Source: Exophiala sp. HKRS030 (Eukaryota > Ascomycota > Eurotiomycetes > Chaetothyriales > Herpotrichiellaceae). From it: a DNA stretch of 64,000 bases. The translations under genes were made by a program, and so were the position numbers. Location of the stretch: NCBI GenBank assembly GCA_023897205.1, contig JAHWDD010000005.1, forward strand, positions 3,224,001 to 3,288,000. The letters run 5' to 3'. Every line of letters starts with the position of its first letter. Position 1 is the stretch's first letter. Below, one piece after another: positions 23,701-34,979 of the stretch. Under the pieces are notes generated by a model. That model was not told the origin of the DNA. It saw only the letters and a program-made list of their open reading frames with translations, and ran no database searches.

Positions 23701-24524
23701 AAGAAGTCCAGCCCAATTGACTAGCCGGAATTCATGAGACACAACTTTTTGAAACACAAGGTACCTTGACGAAAGGATTATCTCACTCGGAGCTTGGCCG
23801 ATGTTCTCCATTACGGATGATGCGGCAGATGTTCTCGGCGAGTGTTATTATATTGAACCCTCGAGCTGGCACAAACCCACCCAACATGGGCTCTAGCAAT
23901 GATTTTCGAAAGATCAACTCTTCGAGAACAGTCGCTGCATATGTAGGTAAGTCTCTTTGTGGACGGGTCTGGGACTTCGTCTAAGCCAACTGCCGATGGG
24001 GAGTTATTCCGGCAAACTTCCGCCGCGATTCTCATCTCAATGAACATTGCCGCGACTGTACGAGCTGCTGTTTGGGCCTCTTGAAACGTGGCAATCGTTG
24101 CACGTATCTTTTCACCTCTGTAGACGCTCTTTGAGACATTTTGAATACATTTCTACTGGCACGGTTGGAACTGCTGGTCGTGAAGACCCCTGACTTACTG
24201 GTCCAACACGAAGCAAAGACCAAGCCGGCTTCTATTCTGTTGCTTAAAAGCTTGAGCTGTCAGTCATAAGTGGCAATCGAATGTCCGAAAACAAGAGCTT
24301 GCTGGAACTGTGAACTTGTGACGTCTGGATGATGTTCGATATGCCAGCAGATGACATTGGTTTATCATAGCTTCGACGACGACCTACGCCACTACCAAGC
24401 TCAGCGTGAGTTTCAAAACGCGAAAGGCTTTGAGGGTGCCCGGACTTGAGCTTGGGGCCCAGCATCCCACACTCTCTTTTGTAAGATACCGACCTTGCTG
24501 AGCTGTTGTTCCACTCAGTACTGA
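20749..24524. other. 3.8 kb without an intact gene, probably decayed sequence
   Basis: Many interrupted frames on both strands. A few stretches look protein-like (for example 22287-22547 plus, and 23490-23700 plus) but I cannot assign them. They may be remnants of the gene whose 3' part is the MFS relic at 24525, or unrelated. No RIP-like AT bias is seen here. Confidence 0.4.
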
Positions 24525-25361
24525 TTGCCCATTCCGGACAATCTTTCAATTGCGGTCCTCTTGGGAACCTTGACAGGCAGCGTTGCATCCCGCAAGATCG
24601 GGCATTACAAATGGCAGCTGGTCATTGCGACCGTCGTCGTGGAAGTATTCGGTGGTGCAATTGCTTCTGTTATTTTCGACACAGAAGGAATGGCAATTAC
24701 TTTCAGCACCATCTCTGCCTTCGCTCTCAGTTACCTCGAGCCTATCTGTCTGGCCGGTGGACCTGTGATGCACGATTCGAAGCATCTAGGACTGTCAACA
24801 GGTGCCCAATTCACCATAAGAGGAACGCTCTCAGCGTTGGCTCGTAAGTACTCACTCGGCTCCCCCAATGTTCTCGAACTACCTAACGTATGACAGTCTC
24901 CATCTTCATCACAATTGTGAGACATTCCCCTCAGTTTCCACCCTTGTTTCCAACTGTGAACAATAATCCCAATACCCATCTAGCTCACCAATCAAATATC
25001 AACCAGCGTTCTCCGAACTATGTGGTTCCTGCTACACTAGAAGCGGGTTTGGCGGCAGAGTCTCTCTGCGCTTTCATCGCCGCTCTCACGACGGTGAATT
25101 CCCACAGCACTACAGACGACCGAAGGTATTACCCCTGAGGTAATTGTGTCTGCCACAGCGGGTCTTAGGTTTGCCTTCCAGCGTGCGTTTCGGGTCTGCT
25201 ACCTCGTCAGCATCGCATTTGGCGGCCTAGCATTCATCACTGCATTCTCAGTCGATACGCAGAAAGTCGATGAGGCCATGACGGGAGAGGTCGCTCGCAA
25301 ATTGATCGCCAAGCCAGTTGGTCATAGAGCAGGGAAAGGCGATGAGGAAACCGCCGTTTGA
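24525..25361 (+). pseudogene. 3' part of a TRI12-like MFS efflux transporter (relic)
   Basis: Residues resemble the C-terminal half of fungal TRI12/siderophore-type MFS pumps: TGSVASRKIGHYKWQLV, a run of hydrophobic helices, GLSTGAQFTIRGTLSALA, and the last helix with SATAGLRFAFQRAFRVCYLVS, then VDTQKVDEAMTGEVA. A clean intron is 24844-24896 (GTAAGT...GACAG). A second probable one begins at the GTGAGA near 24917 and ends in AACCAG near 25010. Near 25092-25098 the frame shifts in the opposite sense to all other breaks here (an extra C). No N-terminal half (about 300 residues) was found upstream. Together this indicates a truncated pseudogene, though an undetected upstream part is possible. Confidence 0.6.
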
Positions 25362-25488
25362 GTGAGCGAACATATCTACCTGACGAGGCGAGCAGGATGG
25401 CCATTTGACTATGTGGATCAGTAAATTGGCTTCTCTATCACATATTCCGTGTGTTTTGCTCTAGAATATCTAGTTCATACAGAAGTTT

Positions 25489-28408
25489 TCAGATTTTCTC
25501 TAGGTTAATCTCATTATCATAAGGAGTCCAGCCATCCGCAATGACGCCTCCCACAAGCGTGCCCGGCTTCCTTGTGCCCTGATGGATATTCGTGCTTGTT
25601 TCGAAAGTGCAAAACCCCCTCCATTCGTTACAGGTAAAGCTACACGGACGATCAACGCACGAAATGCCCCGGTAGTGACAGACAAAGGCCTTGTGCTGTG
25701 AATATCCCGCGACAAGGACATCCAAGGTCTCACCTGTGGTGAGGGTATAGCTCAACTTGCCACCACGATTCGAGCATCCATCGGCTTCCATCAGGGCCAG
25801 GAAATCGACGCTTTTCGCCCGAGTCACCACTCCATCGCGAGTCACCCACCCAAATCTGGCAATCTGGTCGCTCGACGCCACGTGGTATGCCACGGCGTAG
25901 AAGCTGAATTCAGGCCCGCACGTGCCTACTACCCATCGGTGGGACAGGATGCTGTTGTTCCAGTCTCGGGGTCCCCAGCCGTGATCTCGCACGCTCAGGC
26001 CATTGATGTCGTAGTGTTTTCCATTGATATCTAGCCAGCCACTAATCGACCCTGCAACGTCGAAGTGAAAGGCAGAGAACTCTTTGGCTAGTGCACTGTG
26101 CTTAGGGAATTCGTCATAGTTTGGCGAATGGTCTTTGTGTCGCAGTACCGCCGATACTCTCTTGTCGCGGATCGTCCACACGTGCTCGCCGTCCTTGTAG
26201 ATCACTTCACACGTGTTGTCGCCACTACCAAAGCCTCCTCCAGATAGTGCATCCGACGAACGGAGCGGCATATCTCGGACCTTCTTCCACATGCCATCGG
26301 GTGTGGTGAAATTGGTCCACAGTGCCACGATTCCCGCGTTGGGCTCGTGGCCCAGGCGGTGGAACCCCCGACCGAGTTCTTCTCGTCGAACCAGCTGATC
26401 ACCACGCTTTCCTGCCAGTTTGGCTGTGGGCCAGGCGGTTGGCGATAGTGTGACCACTCCCGTGCACGGTGTACGTGGCTCCGTCAGGAAGTGTCAGTTC
26501 CCGATCGCCATTCTCGTTCTCGCGAGTGATACGTGGTTGTTTGTCCTCGTGGACCTGCGTTGCTGTGCCATCAGTAACAGCATCGTCCTTCTCGTTCACA
26601 AAGTCGAGCCCCATCTGCATGAATATGGCTTGGTAGCTCAACTCTAGCAGGACAAACCGAAGCGCTCGTGTGCGGTTCTCTTGGATATTCAAGGACGCCT
26701 TATTGAAAGAGAACATGGCTGGCAGCGCGGAGTAGGCACGATAAAAGGCAAGCCCTTCGTCGTTAACGCGAGGTCCACCATGGGCGTAATAATGTTCGAT
26801 GAATCGATCCCAGGGCATGCTCCCGATAACAGTGGGCTTGAAGTACTCCAAGTCGATTTCTGGAGCACCAAAATGATACGACTCCCAATCTATGACACCT
26901 GTAAGCTTGTCATCATCGAACAAAATGTTATGGACGTTAAAATCGCCATGTGTCAGCACGGGACTCCGCGTGTCTGACGGGATGTTACGGTCCAACCAGT
27001 TCAGTAACCAGAGGAGATATGGAGAATCGGCATGTTCATGATCGATAAGGTACTGTCGCCATTCCTGCAGGTGTTTGCGGTACCTCTGTTCGTTTGTCTC
27101 GTTCTGCGGAACCGCTCCTTCTACGACTTGGAAATAATCACAGTAGGCTTCGATTGGAATAGAATGCATCTTGGCCAGAACTTCGGCACACTGCAGCAAC
27201 GTTTTCTCTGAATAAGTCTGCTTGCCGTGACTCAAGAAATGGCTGACAGCTTGTCCAGGTATCTTGTTCATGATGTAGAATGAACCATCGATATTTTCAC
27301 TTTTCCGCTCTAGCTCGAAGGGCTTCGGACATGGGAAGTCATGTTTGCTCAACGACTTAAGCATCTCGTATTCACTTTCGATCAGGTGGCGCTCGAGCAG
27401 GAGAAACGGAACAGCGTCAGTCTTTCTGACGATCAGCTCTTCCGTTTGTCCATTGGAACGTCCAACTGTCACTGCGAACGTCTGCTTAGCATTTCCGCCG
27501 GAAAGCTGCTCATAGCTATCCACTCGTACTTCTCCTCGTCTAGAACGTAAAAACTCTTCGAGATACGTCCTTGACATGGGCGGTGCGCGGCCACCGACAT
27601 CGTCTTCTATCGTCATTGAAGTGCTTTGTTGAAGGTCACGATAGAACGATGACTCCCATTCAGCCGCCTGTCGCAACAGTAAGAAGTGCGAGGCTCCAGC
27701 ATCGGGCATTTTCGCAAGGCTGTCGCAAAGGACAGTGAGTCGATGTGTCAAGTCTTTGTGGACAGCGGACAAGGATTCAAAGCATAGTAACGTGTCAGCT
27801 CCTTGCACAGGGCCATTTCTCTCGGGCGCTCCGCACAATCCTGCGGCTCTCCTCAATTCTCGCTCTAGCGCCTCGCCTTGTGAAATATGAGCTCTCAATA
27901 AGTCCCGATGAGAACCCTGTCTCTGCTGCAGAGCGCTGAGAACAGTCTCGATCGTCTTGGCAGTGCTCAGAGCGTCCGAGTTCGCAAGAGCAGGGATGAT
28001 GACCGATTGGAACGACTCGAGCACAAGTGAGATTGCTTGAGAGTTTGAAATGAGCTTCATGATGTTGTCGAAATCACCATGTAGGTGAGTAAGTGGCCAA
28101 ACATATGATGCTGAATCCTGGATCAGCTGGTTCTTTCCTTCGTTGCATCCAAGGCTCCAGGTCTGAGACCGGTAGTAGTCACACAGGGTGATCTGAACGA
28201 GCTCAACTAGATCAGAAGTCGCGATCACTCCGGGGATGTGGTTGAACCCACCGGACTTCACGTTTACATTTTTGATCATTCGGAAGTCACCTCGATTGTC
28301 TCTGGGAAAGAGAGCATAGTAGCTCCATTTCCCGGAAGACAAACAAACATTCACTCCGATCCGATATGGAAATAATGGAGCCTGGGGAAAGCTGGGGTAC
28401 ATACACAT
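25489..28408 (-). CDS. APH-type kinase fused to an AttH/CrtC-like lipocalin domain
   Basis: Minus strand, ATG at 28408. Three regions: (1) about 1-270, a helical region with a conserved-looking VIIPAL...RQGSHRDLLRAHI segment; (2) about 290-600, an aminoglycoside-phosphotransferase/choline-kinase fold with catalytic HGDFNVHN (His487, Asp489, Asn494) and metal-binding Asp507 in IDWE; (3) after about 640, an AttH/CrtC-like beta domain (SGWLDINGKHYDINGLSVRDHGWGPRDW). The join needs one base near 26405-26415 and one at the C5 run 26365-26369. Between them lies a short coherent piece, VVISWFDEKNSVGG. With both added the product is 973 residues. Bacterial relatives of regions 2 and 3 are often neighbours in lipid/CoA catabolic operons; the substrate here is unknown. 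Two separate genes is the alternative, but no start or promoter space exists between them. Confidence 0.75.
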
Positions 28409-29014
28409 GCAACTACATCAAAGACTGGGGCAAAAAGGCTGATGTCCTTACCCCAGCTTGCTTTTGCAAGTTGTATTTGAAACTCAAACGACCGGAGTTG
28501 CAACACCGAGTTTGTCTATGTCCTTTGCCCAATCCTGATCCATAGTAATATGGTCTGTCTTTGCGATTTTGTATGTGACTTAGCTTGTCATAGCATTTGT
28601 TTCCAGCCTATTCGGCCTCGAATGCTAGCATCTACTCAGATATCCATTCTTCATGCATGTGGCTTTCCGAGACATGGATCGAAAAACCAGAGTCTCTGAA
28701 AGTAAATATTCCATTATTTCCTCGTGTCTCGCTCGCGTATCGTGTTATGTTGATTCCGTTGGGCCGCCTGGGCTGTGAAAGTTTCAACGCGTCCGGTTTT
28801 CGGTACCGTCTCCCAGTTCGTCTGGCGCTCGTATGTGTCGAGATCACCACCTCATTTGTGTCAGGCTTGCTTGTTCATATCTCTCCCCTTTGTGAGTCCA
28901 AAAAGTAGAACAACATTAGGTTTAATGAGGGCATCTTGGCCGTACGTAAGTTTGGAGGCGAAGACGAATCTTGCCGCCCTCTGCCTTGGCTCGACCAAAG
29001 GTTGTGCTACCAGC
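28409..29014. other. Intergenic, promoter side of the APH fusion gene
   Basis: No supported gene. A palindromic-looking CCCCAGC spacing occurs near 28385-28455 (CTGGGG and GGGGCAAA/CCCCAG copies). Nothing else recognised. Confidence 0.35.
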
Positions 29015-29185
29015 TTATTTCTTCGCAAACTCTTTCTCATACCAGGCTTGATTGTAGTTTCCATCCTCGTCTAGCCACTTTTTAGCTTCTGCCCATGTAT
29101 CCGTAATGAACTGGCGACGCTGGTCATCGCGAGGTAAACATCTCGATTTGAAAGGCACGGGCGCAGCGACCAAGCCAGATGTCAT
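29015..29185 (-). CDS. Possible small ORF, 56 residues, unknown
   Basis: ATG at 29185, TAA at 29015-29017. The C-terminal half (ITDTWAEAKKWLDEDGNYN, then QAWYEKEFAKK) is charged and aromatic in a protein-like pattern, unlike a random frame. It lies directly downstream of the RdRP relic on the same strand and could be a remnant of it or of another gene. No family recognised. Confidence 0.25.
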   Translation of the reverse strand: MTSGLVAAPVPFKSRCLPRDDQRRQFITDTWAEAKKWLDEDGNYNQAWYEKEFAKK

Positions 29186-29446
29186 CGCGTTATGGAAGAG
29201 TCTCTATCAAACTCTATTGGCGTTTCATTCTCGTCGGAGAAAGGGCTCGTAGATTGCAATCGGAATGTGCGGGTCTGTCGCAAGACTCGGTTCGACGTGG
29301 TAACTGCTGGACCATAGAGATATACACCAGTAGGGGGTAACTGTGACACGGTGAGCCGAGACTTTATCTTGTGTCGGAGTCTGCGGGTCATTATCTTCGA
29401 ACCAAAGGCGTCCTTCCTGGGTTATGGCGCTCAAGGCACACCTCAC
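29182..29446 (-). pseudogene. RNA-dependent RNA polymerase (RNAi/quelling type) relic
   Basis: Two overlapping frames on the minus strand join at a C5 run near 29335-29339. Upstream frame: LWFEDNDPQTPT...SAHRVTVTP. Downstream frame: PTGVYLYGPAVTTSNRVLRQ, then FSDENETPIEFDRDSSI. The combination HR-VTPTG-YGP-SNRVLR-F-DEN is the signature stretch at the start of the catalytic half of eukaryotic RdRPs (SAD-1/QDE-1/Rdp1/EGO-1 group). The long catalytic remainder with its DbDGD motif is absent downstream, where stops appear at once. I therefore call a fragment. Identification rests on about 60 residues. Confidence 0.5.
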
Positions 29447-30405
29447 ACCGCCCTTCTGAAGATCTGTGTTAGCATCACTATGACGCAGCTGCAGATTGAG
29501 TCTTCACAAGACCGTAATGAGTGTTGCTTCGCCTGAGCGAGCTCGCAGGTCACCCATGGCTGGCAGTAGATGCTCGCCTTCAGCTGGAGATAAAAGGCCA
29601 TTGGCCCATTATCCATCTGTCTGAAATCTCCATGCAAAGGAGCTCTTCAATCTCGCAACCTGTGCGTTAATCTTTGACAATTGTTCTGTACAGTTGCATT
29701 TTCGCGGAGGGGCAGATATGGCCGCTATCATCGTGATGGGAATTCATTGAGATGTCATTGAGTTGATGCGGTGCTCTAGGCTGGCGAGGCCTGAGGAGAC
29801 AACCATGCTGTAGGTCAAGCAGCCACTGACAATGGCGGAATCCAATCCGGGCAATGTGCTATTGCGGACCTAGATGTAGGTCGTCCAACATCTCCAGCAG
29901 TGGATCCTTGGTCGCAGGCCTCTCATTCTCGTAGATTCTCATCAATGGGTTTTCGGCTTATCTGGAACAGTGCTTGTCGTCCGGAGGGAGACGAGAGGAG
30001 GGTTGGGTTCGCGTGAGCTTATGCCGATCTGTCGCTACACCTCGGTTACAACACCAACAGCCACGAGCAAAAGAGATCGCTACAACTATCCGCCTCGCAG
30101 GCTATCGCTCCCCATGCAGTGAAAACTTATATAGTCTCGACTCAACCAAATATGGCAGGCCTGCTGAGCCACATCTCTTTTTCGATCCTATTGTCATCGG
30201 TCCCTTCGGCGATAACTTAATTTGTTGATAGTCTGCTTGGAGCGAATAACACCCCCATCAATTTGTTGGGGAACCAGTCCCTGGACGTTTTGGCGGTGGT
30301 CGACTAGGTACAGAGCAAGCTGAAACACATATCTACATACCTATGAAATGTCGGAGTGACTGATCTCAAGAACACCTTTCACAGCTTTTCTGAAGCCGAT
30401 AGTCC
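29447..30405. other. Intergenic / decayed sequence
   Basis: No intact gene. Minus-strand frames near 29443-29637 and 29880-29960 (YENERPATKDPLLEMLDD) look weakly protein-like and may belong to the decayed RdRP neighbourhood, but I cannot place them. Confidence 0.35.
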
Positions 30406-33400
30406 TTAGTCATACCCTCCAGCGTCCTGATTCTCTCCACTGTCTCCAGCGTCTTGCAGCACCCAGACAAACATGTGATCCTTGTCGCGGTGGTTCTGGT
30501 TGAGTTTCTCCAGATAGTCCTTGTCTTGGAGATCAGCGAGACTAACAGTGACAAGCCCGCCGCGCTGTCGGAGAGTCTGACCCAGAATTTCTTTGATGTC
30601 CGGGTCTGCCTTCCTGGAGATGAATGCCTTGAACTCGTCATGAGATAACGTCGCACCAGCTTCTAGCAGCTGCTTAATGATGGCGAAGTTTTTACAGAGC
30701 CAGCTCTTCGTGATTTCTTTTTCAAGGAAATTTTTGGGGGTCCGTCGCAATGTTATTGCTAGGTCTAGGCACGAGATCCGGCCTGCTTTGGGAAGTCGAG
30801 TGGCCAGGCCTTCTTCGTCCACGACAGAAACCCACCGGGATCCGCCGTGCTCATCTTCGACCCAGGTCTTCACTGAATCCTGCGGTCTGCTGAATGGATT
30901 GTCCTCGTCCACCATTGCCGGAGTGTTTGGGTCAGCACCGGCTTCCAACAGTCTCTGAACCGCAACGTCGTCGCCCGAGGCAGTCGCTCCATGAAGAGGA
31001 TTGAACCCAGCAAGGGTAGCATTCAGGACTTCCGGGGTGACGAAGTGGCTCTTGTGCGACCATAGTAGGTGGGTAATCATATTCGTCCTCATATCCATGG
31101 TGTTCCGCTGGTAGAAGTGTGGGAGATTGAGGACAGAGGGTGTCTCTCCGTGTATAGTCGGTAGCCAGATACTGACATTTGGTTCTTTCATGAGTTCGTC
31201 GACGGCATCGGTGTGGCCCTCTATAACGGCAAGCGCCAGCGGTGTCAGCCGCAAACCGTCGCCATCCCACCCCGAAAGGGCATTTACGTCAGCGTGAAAG
31301 TCAAGCAGACCCCGAACGCATTCAGGGCTATCCGACTCCGCCGCAGAATGCAATGGCGTGGGTAATCTTCGATCGCGCATGAATTTTCTGGTGGTCTCTG
31401 CGGGGCTCCAGTGCGAGTCGTCCATCAGCCTGGCGTCTGGGTCGATACCCGCCTTGAGCAGCTCCCTTAGAAGCACCGGAAGATTCTGTGATGAGCATTT
31501 GTGAAGGCGATATGCATCGGTGGCTCTATCCCCGACCCGGAAGGGGTGATGATGCAGGATAAGTTCCAGCTTTGGTCTTGCTGTCTGCTCCGACCCCCAA
31601 CTTGCACCAGCTCCCTCCAGTATGCAATCGATGGCGTCAAGGCCCTCTTTGTTACGGGCGTCTAATCGTGCTCCATGTCTAATAAGGGATTTCAGAACGG
31701 AAATGTTGTAGTCGGGATTCATGCACCCGCGGAGAAGGGCGGTGTTTCCCCTGCGGTCTCTTTCGTCGATGTCGACTCCGCGCTTGAGATACGCGTCTAT
31801 CGTCCGTTCAACTGCCGTTGGAAGCGCCCCTCCATGCATCAGCTGTTTGGCCATAATGGGGCTGCCCAGGTCCATTCCTGCAGAAATAAAATGAAAGCAT
31901 GGCACCCCAGACGTAGGGCCGCTGCTGCTGGTGTGTCCACAATTTAGAGCACCCCTTTCAAGGAGCACTTCGACTATGTCGTGAGCAAATAGATCGGTAG
32001 CAATTTCGAGTGGTGTATTCCCAGCACTGCGATCATTGATATCTGCCCCATGATTAAGTAGAGCCGTGACGGCGCCGACACAACGCATTTGTACCGCCCA
32101 GTGGAGAGGAGAGCCCTTGAAAAAAGCGAAAGCCGACGGCCAATATTGCGCCGAGGAAGCATGCAAGTTCGCGCCACGGCGGAGGAAAAGCTCCGCTAGT
32201 ATGGGGATCTGCTCATCTTCAAACATCGACAAAAAGTGCAATGGAGTGGTACCTCCGGGCATCGCGAGGTTGGGGTCAGCGCCGAGACAAAGCAGGCCAA
32301 CCGCGGCGAAATCCAGCCCATATCTGGACGCGACTAGTAGAGGAGTTTCGATATCCATATTCCTCCCATCGTAGCTGAAATGAGAGCTCTTCCGGCCTTG
32401 TATGAAATTCGTGAACGCATCCAAGTCTCCTTGGTGGATGAAATAATGGAGCCATCTGTTGCAAACGTCGCCGATCTCCAAGCTATGAACACCATGGAAG
32501 TAGTAGTCTCCGGGTAATAGAGGTCTCTCTTTAGCTGTTTCGAGAGCTTTGGGGGCCTTTCGTACTCGCTCAGCGGTGGAGTCCGCTCGCAACTTTGTGA
32601 TGTAGAAGTGCGTCTCGTCGACGGTCAGCTCCGGGTCCGGTAGTAGGAATTGGATTTGTTCCGTGAGCCCGGGTTTATAATCGCGAACTCGTTCTTTGGC
32701 CCATTTTCTTTGAAGTCGATGGCGCCACCCATCCGAACGAACAGGCCTGCGGCTGGTCGACTTCCTTCCAAAGCAGCCCTCTTCAGAACGTCCATCATTT
32801 TCCCTGGATTGACGGGCCCCCCAACGCCTTCTGCGTAGCACAGAGCCAAATCAAGTAACATATGGCAATCCCGGTCTCCTTTTGTCGAAGCCACATTCTC
32901 TAATTCAGTCCTAAGTATCCGCTGTGCCTCAAACTGAAGCCTCAGATGTAGTCGGGCTCCCCAAATCTGGTATTCGCAAATGTTAGTAGGTTTACCACGG
33001 TTAACCCACGTCCCTATTGCAGAGTTCTTACCAGCGACAGGTTCGAGGCTGCTCTGTCATAGGCTATCATTTCGTAACCTTGCTCTCCAAATTCTGCACG
33101 ACGTACGGACGGCCTGAAATGGAAATCAGTGACCATGACATGTAGAAGACGCAGCAAAGCAATTGAGAGCAAATGACGTACGTATCTGACGTGGCGAGAA
33201 GCGCCATAACTTCCGATGCCGACTTGCGCTGCTCTGGATCATCCTGCAGCGTGGCGTTGAGCGCATCGACGAAACAGCTCAAGACGTCGGACGGTGGGCC
33301 CTCCATCGCGGTGGCAGCGATGGATCGGACGTACTGAACAGCATTATGTAGTAGCTCGTTTTGGCCCAGGCCTTTTATAAATCGAATAGCGTTTTCATGG

Positions 33401-34472
33401 TAATTGCGTGTGTTTCGAAAAGATGGTCTTTGTACGGAGTGCTCAAGCAAAGATATCGGAAATAAGTGCTGAAGCTGTTGGCTCAAATCGTCATCATCCG
33501 CTCGCGGAATCCATGTCTCATCCACAAAATCCTCTGCTTTCCGTACGACCGTCCATATGACTAGGCCAAGTGAAAATATGTCGCATCGTGACAGACTCTG
33601 AGTTGGAATTTTATGGTGAGTCTCTCTCGCTTCAGGGGGAATCCATAGACTCGTCCCGCGGTACCATGCTTCATCCATGTCAAGATCACCAATCGAAAGA
33701 CCAAAATCGGACAGCTTCGCCTGTGCAGACTCCTTGCCTTCTTTCTCGACTTTGAACATGAGGATATTTCTCGGTTTAAGATCCTATGGTTGGTTGAACC
33801 AGGAGAGCATTAGACGTGTTCCTCGTAGCCTTCCCAATCAAGATAATAACTCACCCCATGGACAACGTGAGCAGCATGAAGCATCTCCAGACCAGCCGCA
33901 ATATCTAGACAGATCTGCCGTTTGAGGCTCCAGGAAACTTCTGCGGTATCTGCTAGGTAGCCCTCAAGGTTTCCTAGATCAGCATACTCCAGGACTAAGA
34001 CTGGCGCTGCAAAGTCTTGTTCCCAGCCGTATGCTAGAAGTTTGATGATATTTTCGTGTTTCCGAAAGGGCTTATGACAGAGAAATTGAAATTCCGTCAT
34101 GATATCCCTCAACTTCCTTCGTACATCGTCTCCTTGTGTTCCGTCCTCTATTTTGTCTCTGGCGTCGCGATGTATCCGTTTGATAGCGACGATGTTCATC
34201 CCCCTACTCGTCCCAGGGATATCAAGTTGCGAAGTGAACGTGTCGAACTGAGCCCCTCCGCCAATTCGTGGGCCGACTTTGTTGTACAACTCATCGCGAC
34301 TGAGGCAACGAAGTCCTGCTCGTATTGCCGGAGTTATGGTATCCACAAAAGTGTTGTAAAAAGATGTCCCTGGCAGAGAGTAGAAGTGTGAAATGGATCG
34401 TATTCCTCTGGATTGTCGATCAGAGAAGTCTTTCCCACGCACCGGCTGCTGCCAAGACCCGATCTGTGCCAT
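30406..34472 (-). CDS. protein kinase with Sel1-like and ankyrin repeats
   Basis: Four exons on the minus strand: 34472-33855, 33783-33182, 33113-33032, 32966-30406. Introns are 71, 68 and 65 nt, all GT-AG. The kinase domain (about residues 65-370) keeps a Gly-rich loop GGGAQF, VAIK Lys98, the catalytic loop HGDLKPRN (Asp207, Asn212) and DFG (Asp232), so it looks active. A Sel1-like stretch follows (LALCYAEGVGGPVNPGKMMD.LKRAALEG). The last ~750 residues are ankyrin repeats (ETPLLVASRYG, TTPLHFLS, SPLHWAV, TPLHSAAE, NPLHGATASGDD). One single-base break at 32698-32706 (next to a GGGCC run) separates the Sel1 and ankyrin frames; with it repaired the protein has 1287 residues. Cytosolic; no membrane helix. 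It is divergently paired with the HeLo-pseudokinase gene. Function unknown; a sensor/adaptor kinase in fungal self/non-self response is inferred from architecture. Confidence 0.82.
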
Positions 34473-34979
34473 CGTAAACGAGGAGGCATACGATTTGCCA
34501 ACGGTTTGAACGCATCAAACGAATCAGGTATTACACAAGATGTCCATCATGATTGACTTCCCATATTAATAGGAGCGAGGCCTCGAGTCTAATGGTCTTG
34601 AGGTAAGAACGTCAGGCAATGTCATCAAAGTGTGGCACAACCTATGTACATGAATAGTACGATCATACCATGATAGGACAAGACCGTGGCGACGTAGCAT
34701 AGAGCTTCTGGCAACAGGCATTCCAAAGCACACATGGCCTGACGATATACACCAGCTTGACTAGACCTAGTTGCTACGTAGGTACCAGGGATTAAATCTA
34801 CGTGTAGTGTACACTACAAGTACTCCTCAATGTATTATTAGTGTAGATACAATCACCTGACAATCATCTGAGCATTGGCTTTTTGAGCCATGTTGGCGGG
34901 AATTTTAGTTGATCCCATCATCTTCCCTAGACGGCATTATCAATCAAGTCTCCTGGAATCCTCAACGAGCACCGCAACC
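34473..34979. promoter_or_regulatory. Shared divergent promoter of the kinase-ankyrin and HeLo-pseudokinase genes
   Basis: 507 bases separate the two ATGs, so both promoters lie here. The centre is AT-rich and contains a perfect 16-bp palindrome and nearby TACGTA / GGTACC motifs. An alternative in-frame ATG at 34890 would shorten the spacer, but the ATG at 34980 has the better context and begins the canonical HeLo opening. Confidence 0.55.
34803..34818. promoter_or_regulatory. Perfect 16-bp palindrome TGTAGTGTACACTACA
   Basis: Eight bases mirrored without error around 34810/34811, inside the divergent promoter, 162 bases before the HeLo ATG at 34980 and 331 bases before the kinase ATG. Dimeric transcription factors bind such sites. 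Candidate operator by position only. Confidence 0.4.

Noticed and set aside
24046..24105. Zn2Cys6-like fragment (CTSCCLGLLKRGNRCTY)
   Set aside because: Resembles the second half of a zinc cluster but the first half is missing, Cys spacing is off and frames break on both sides.
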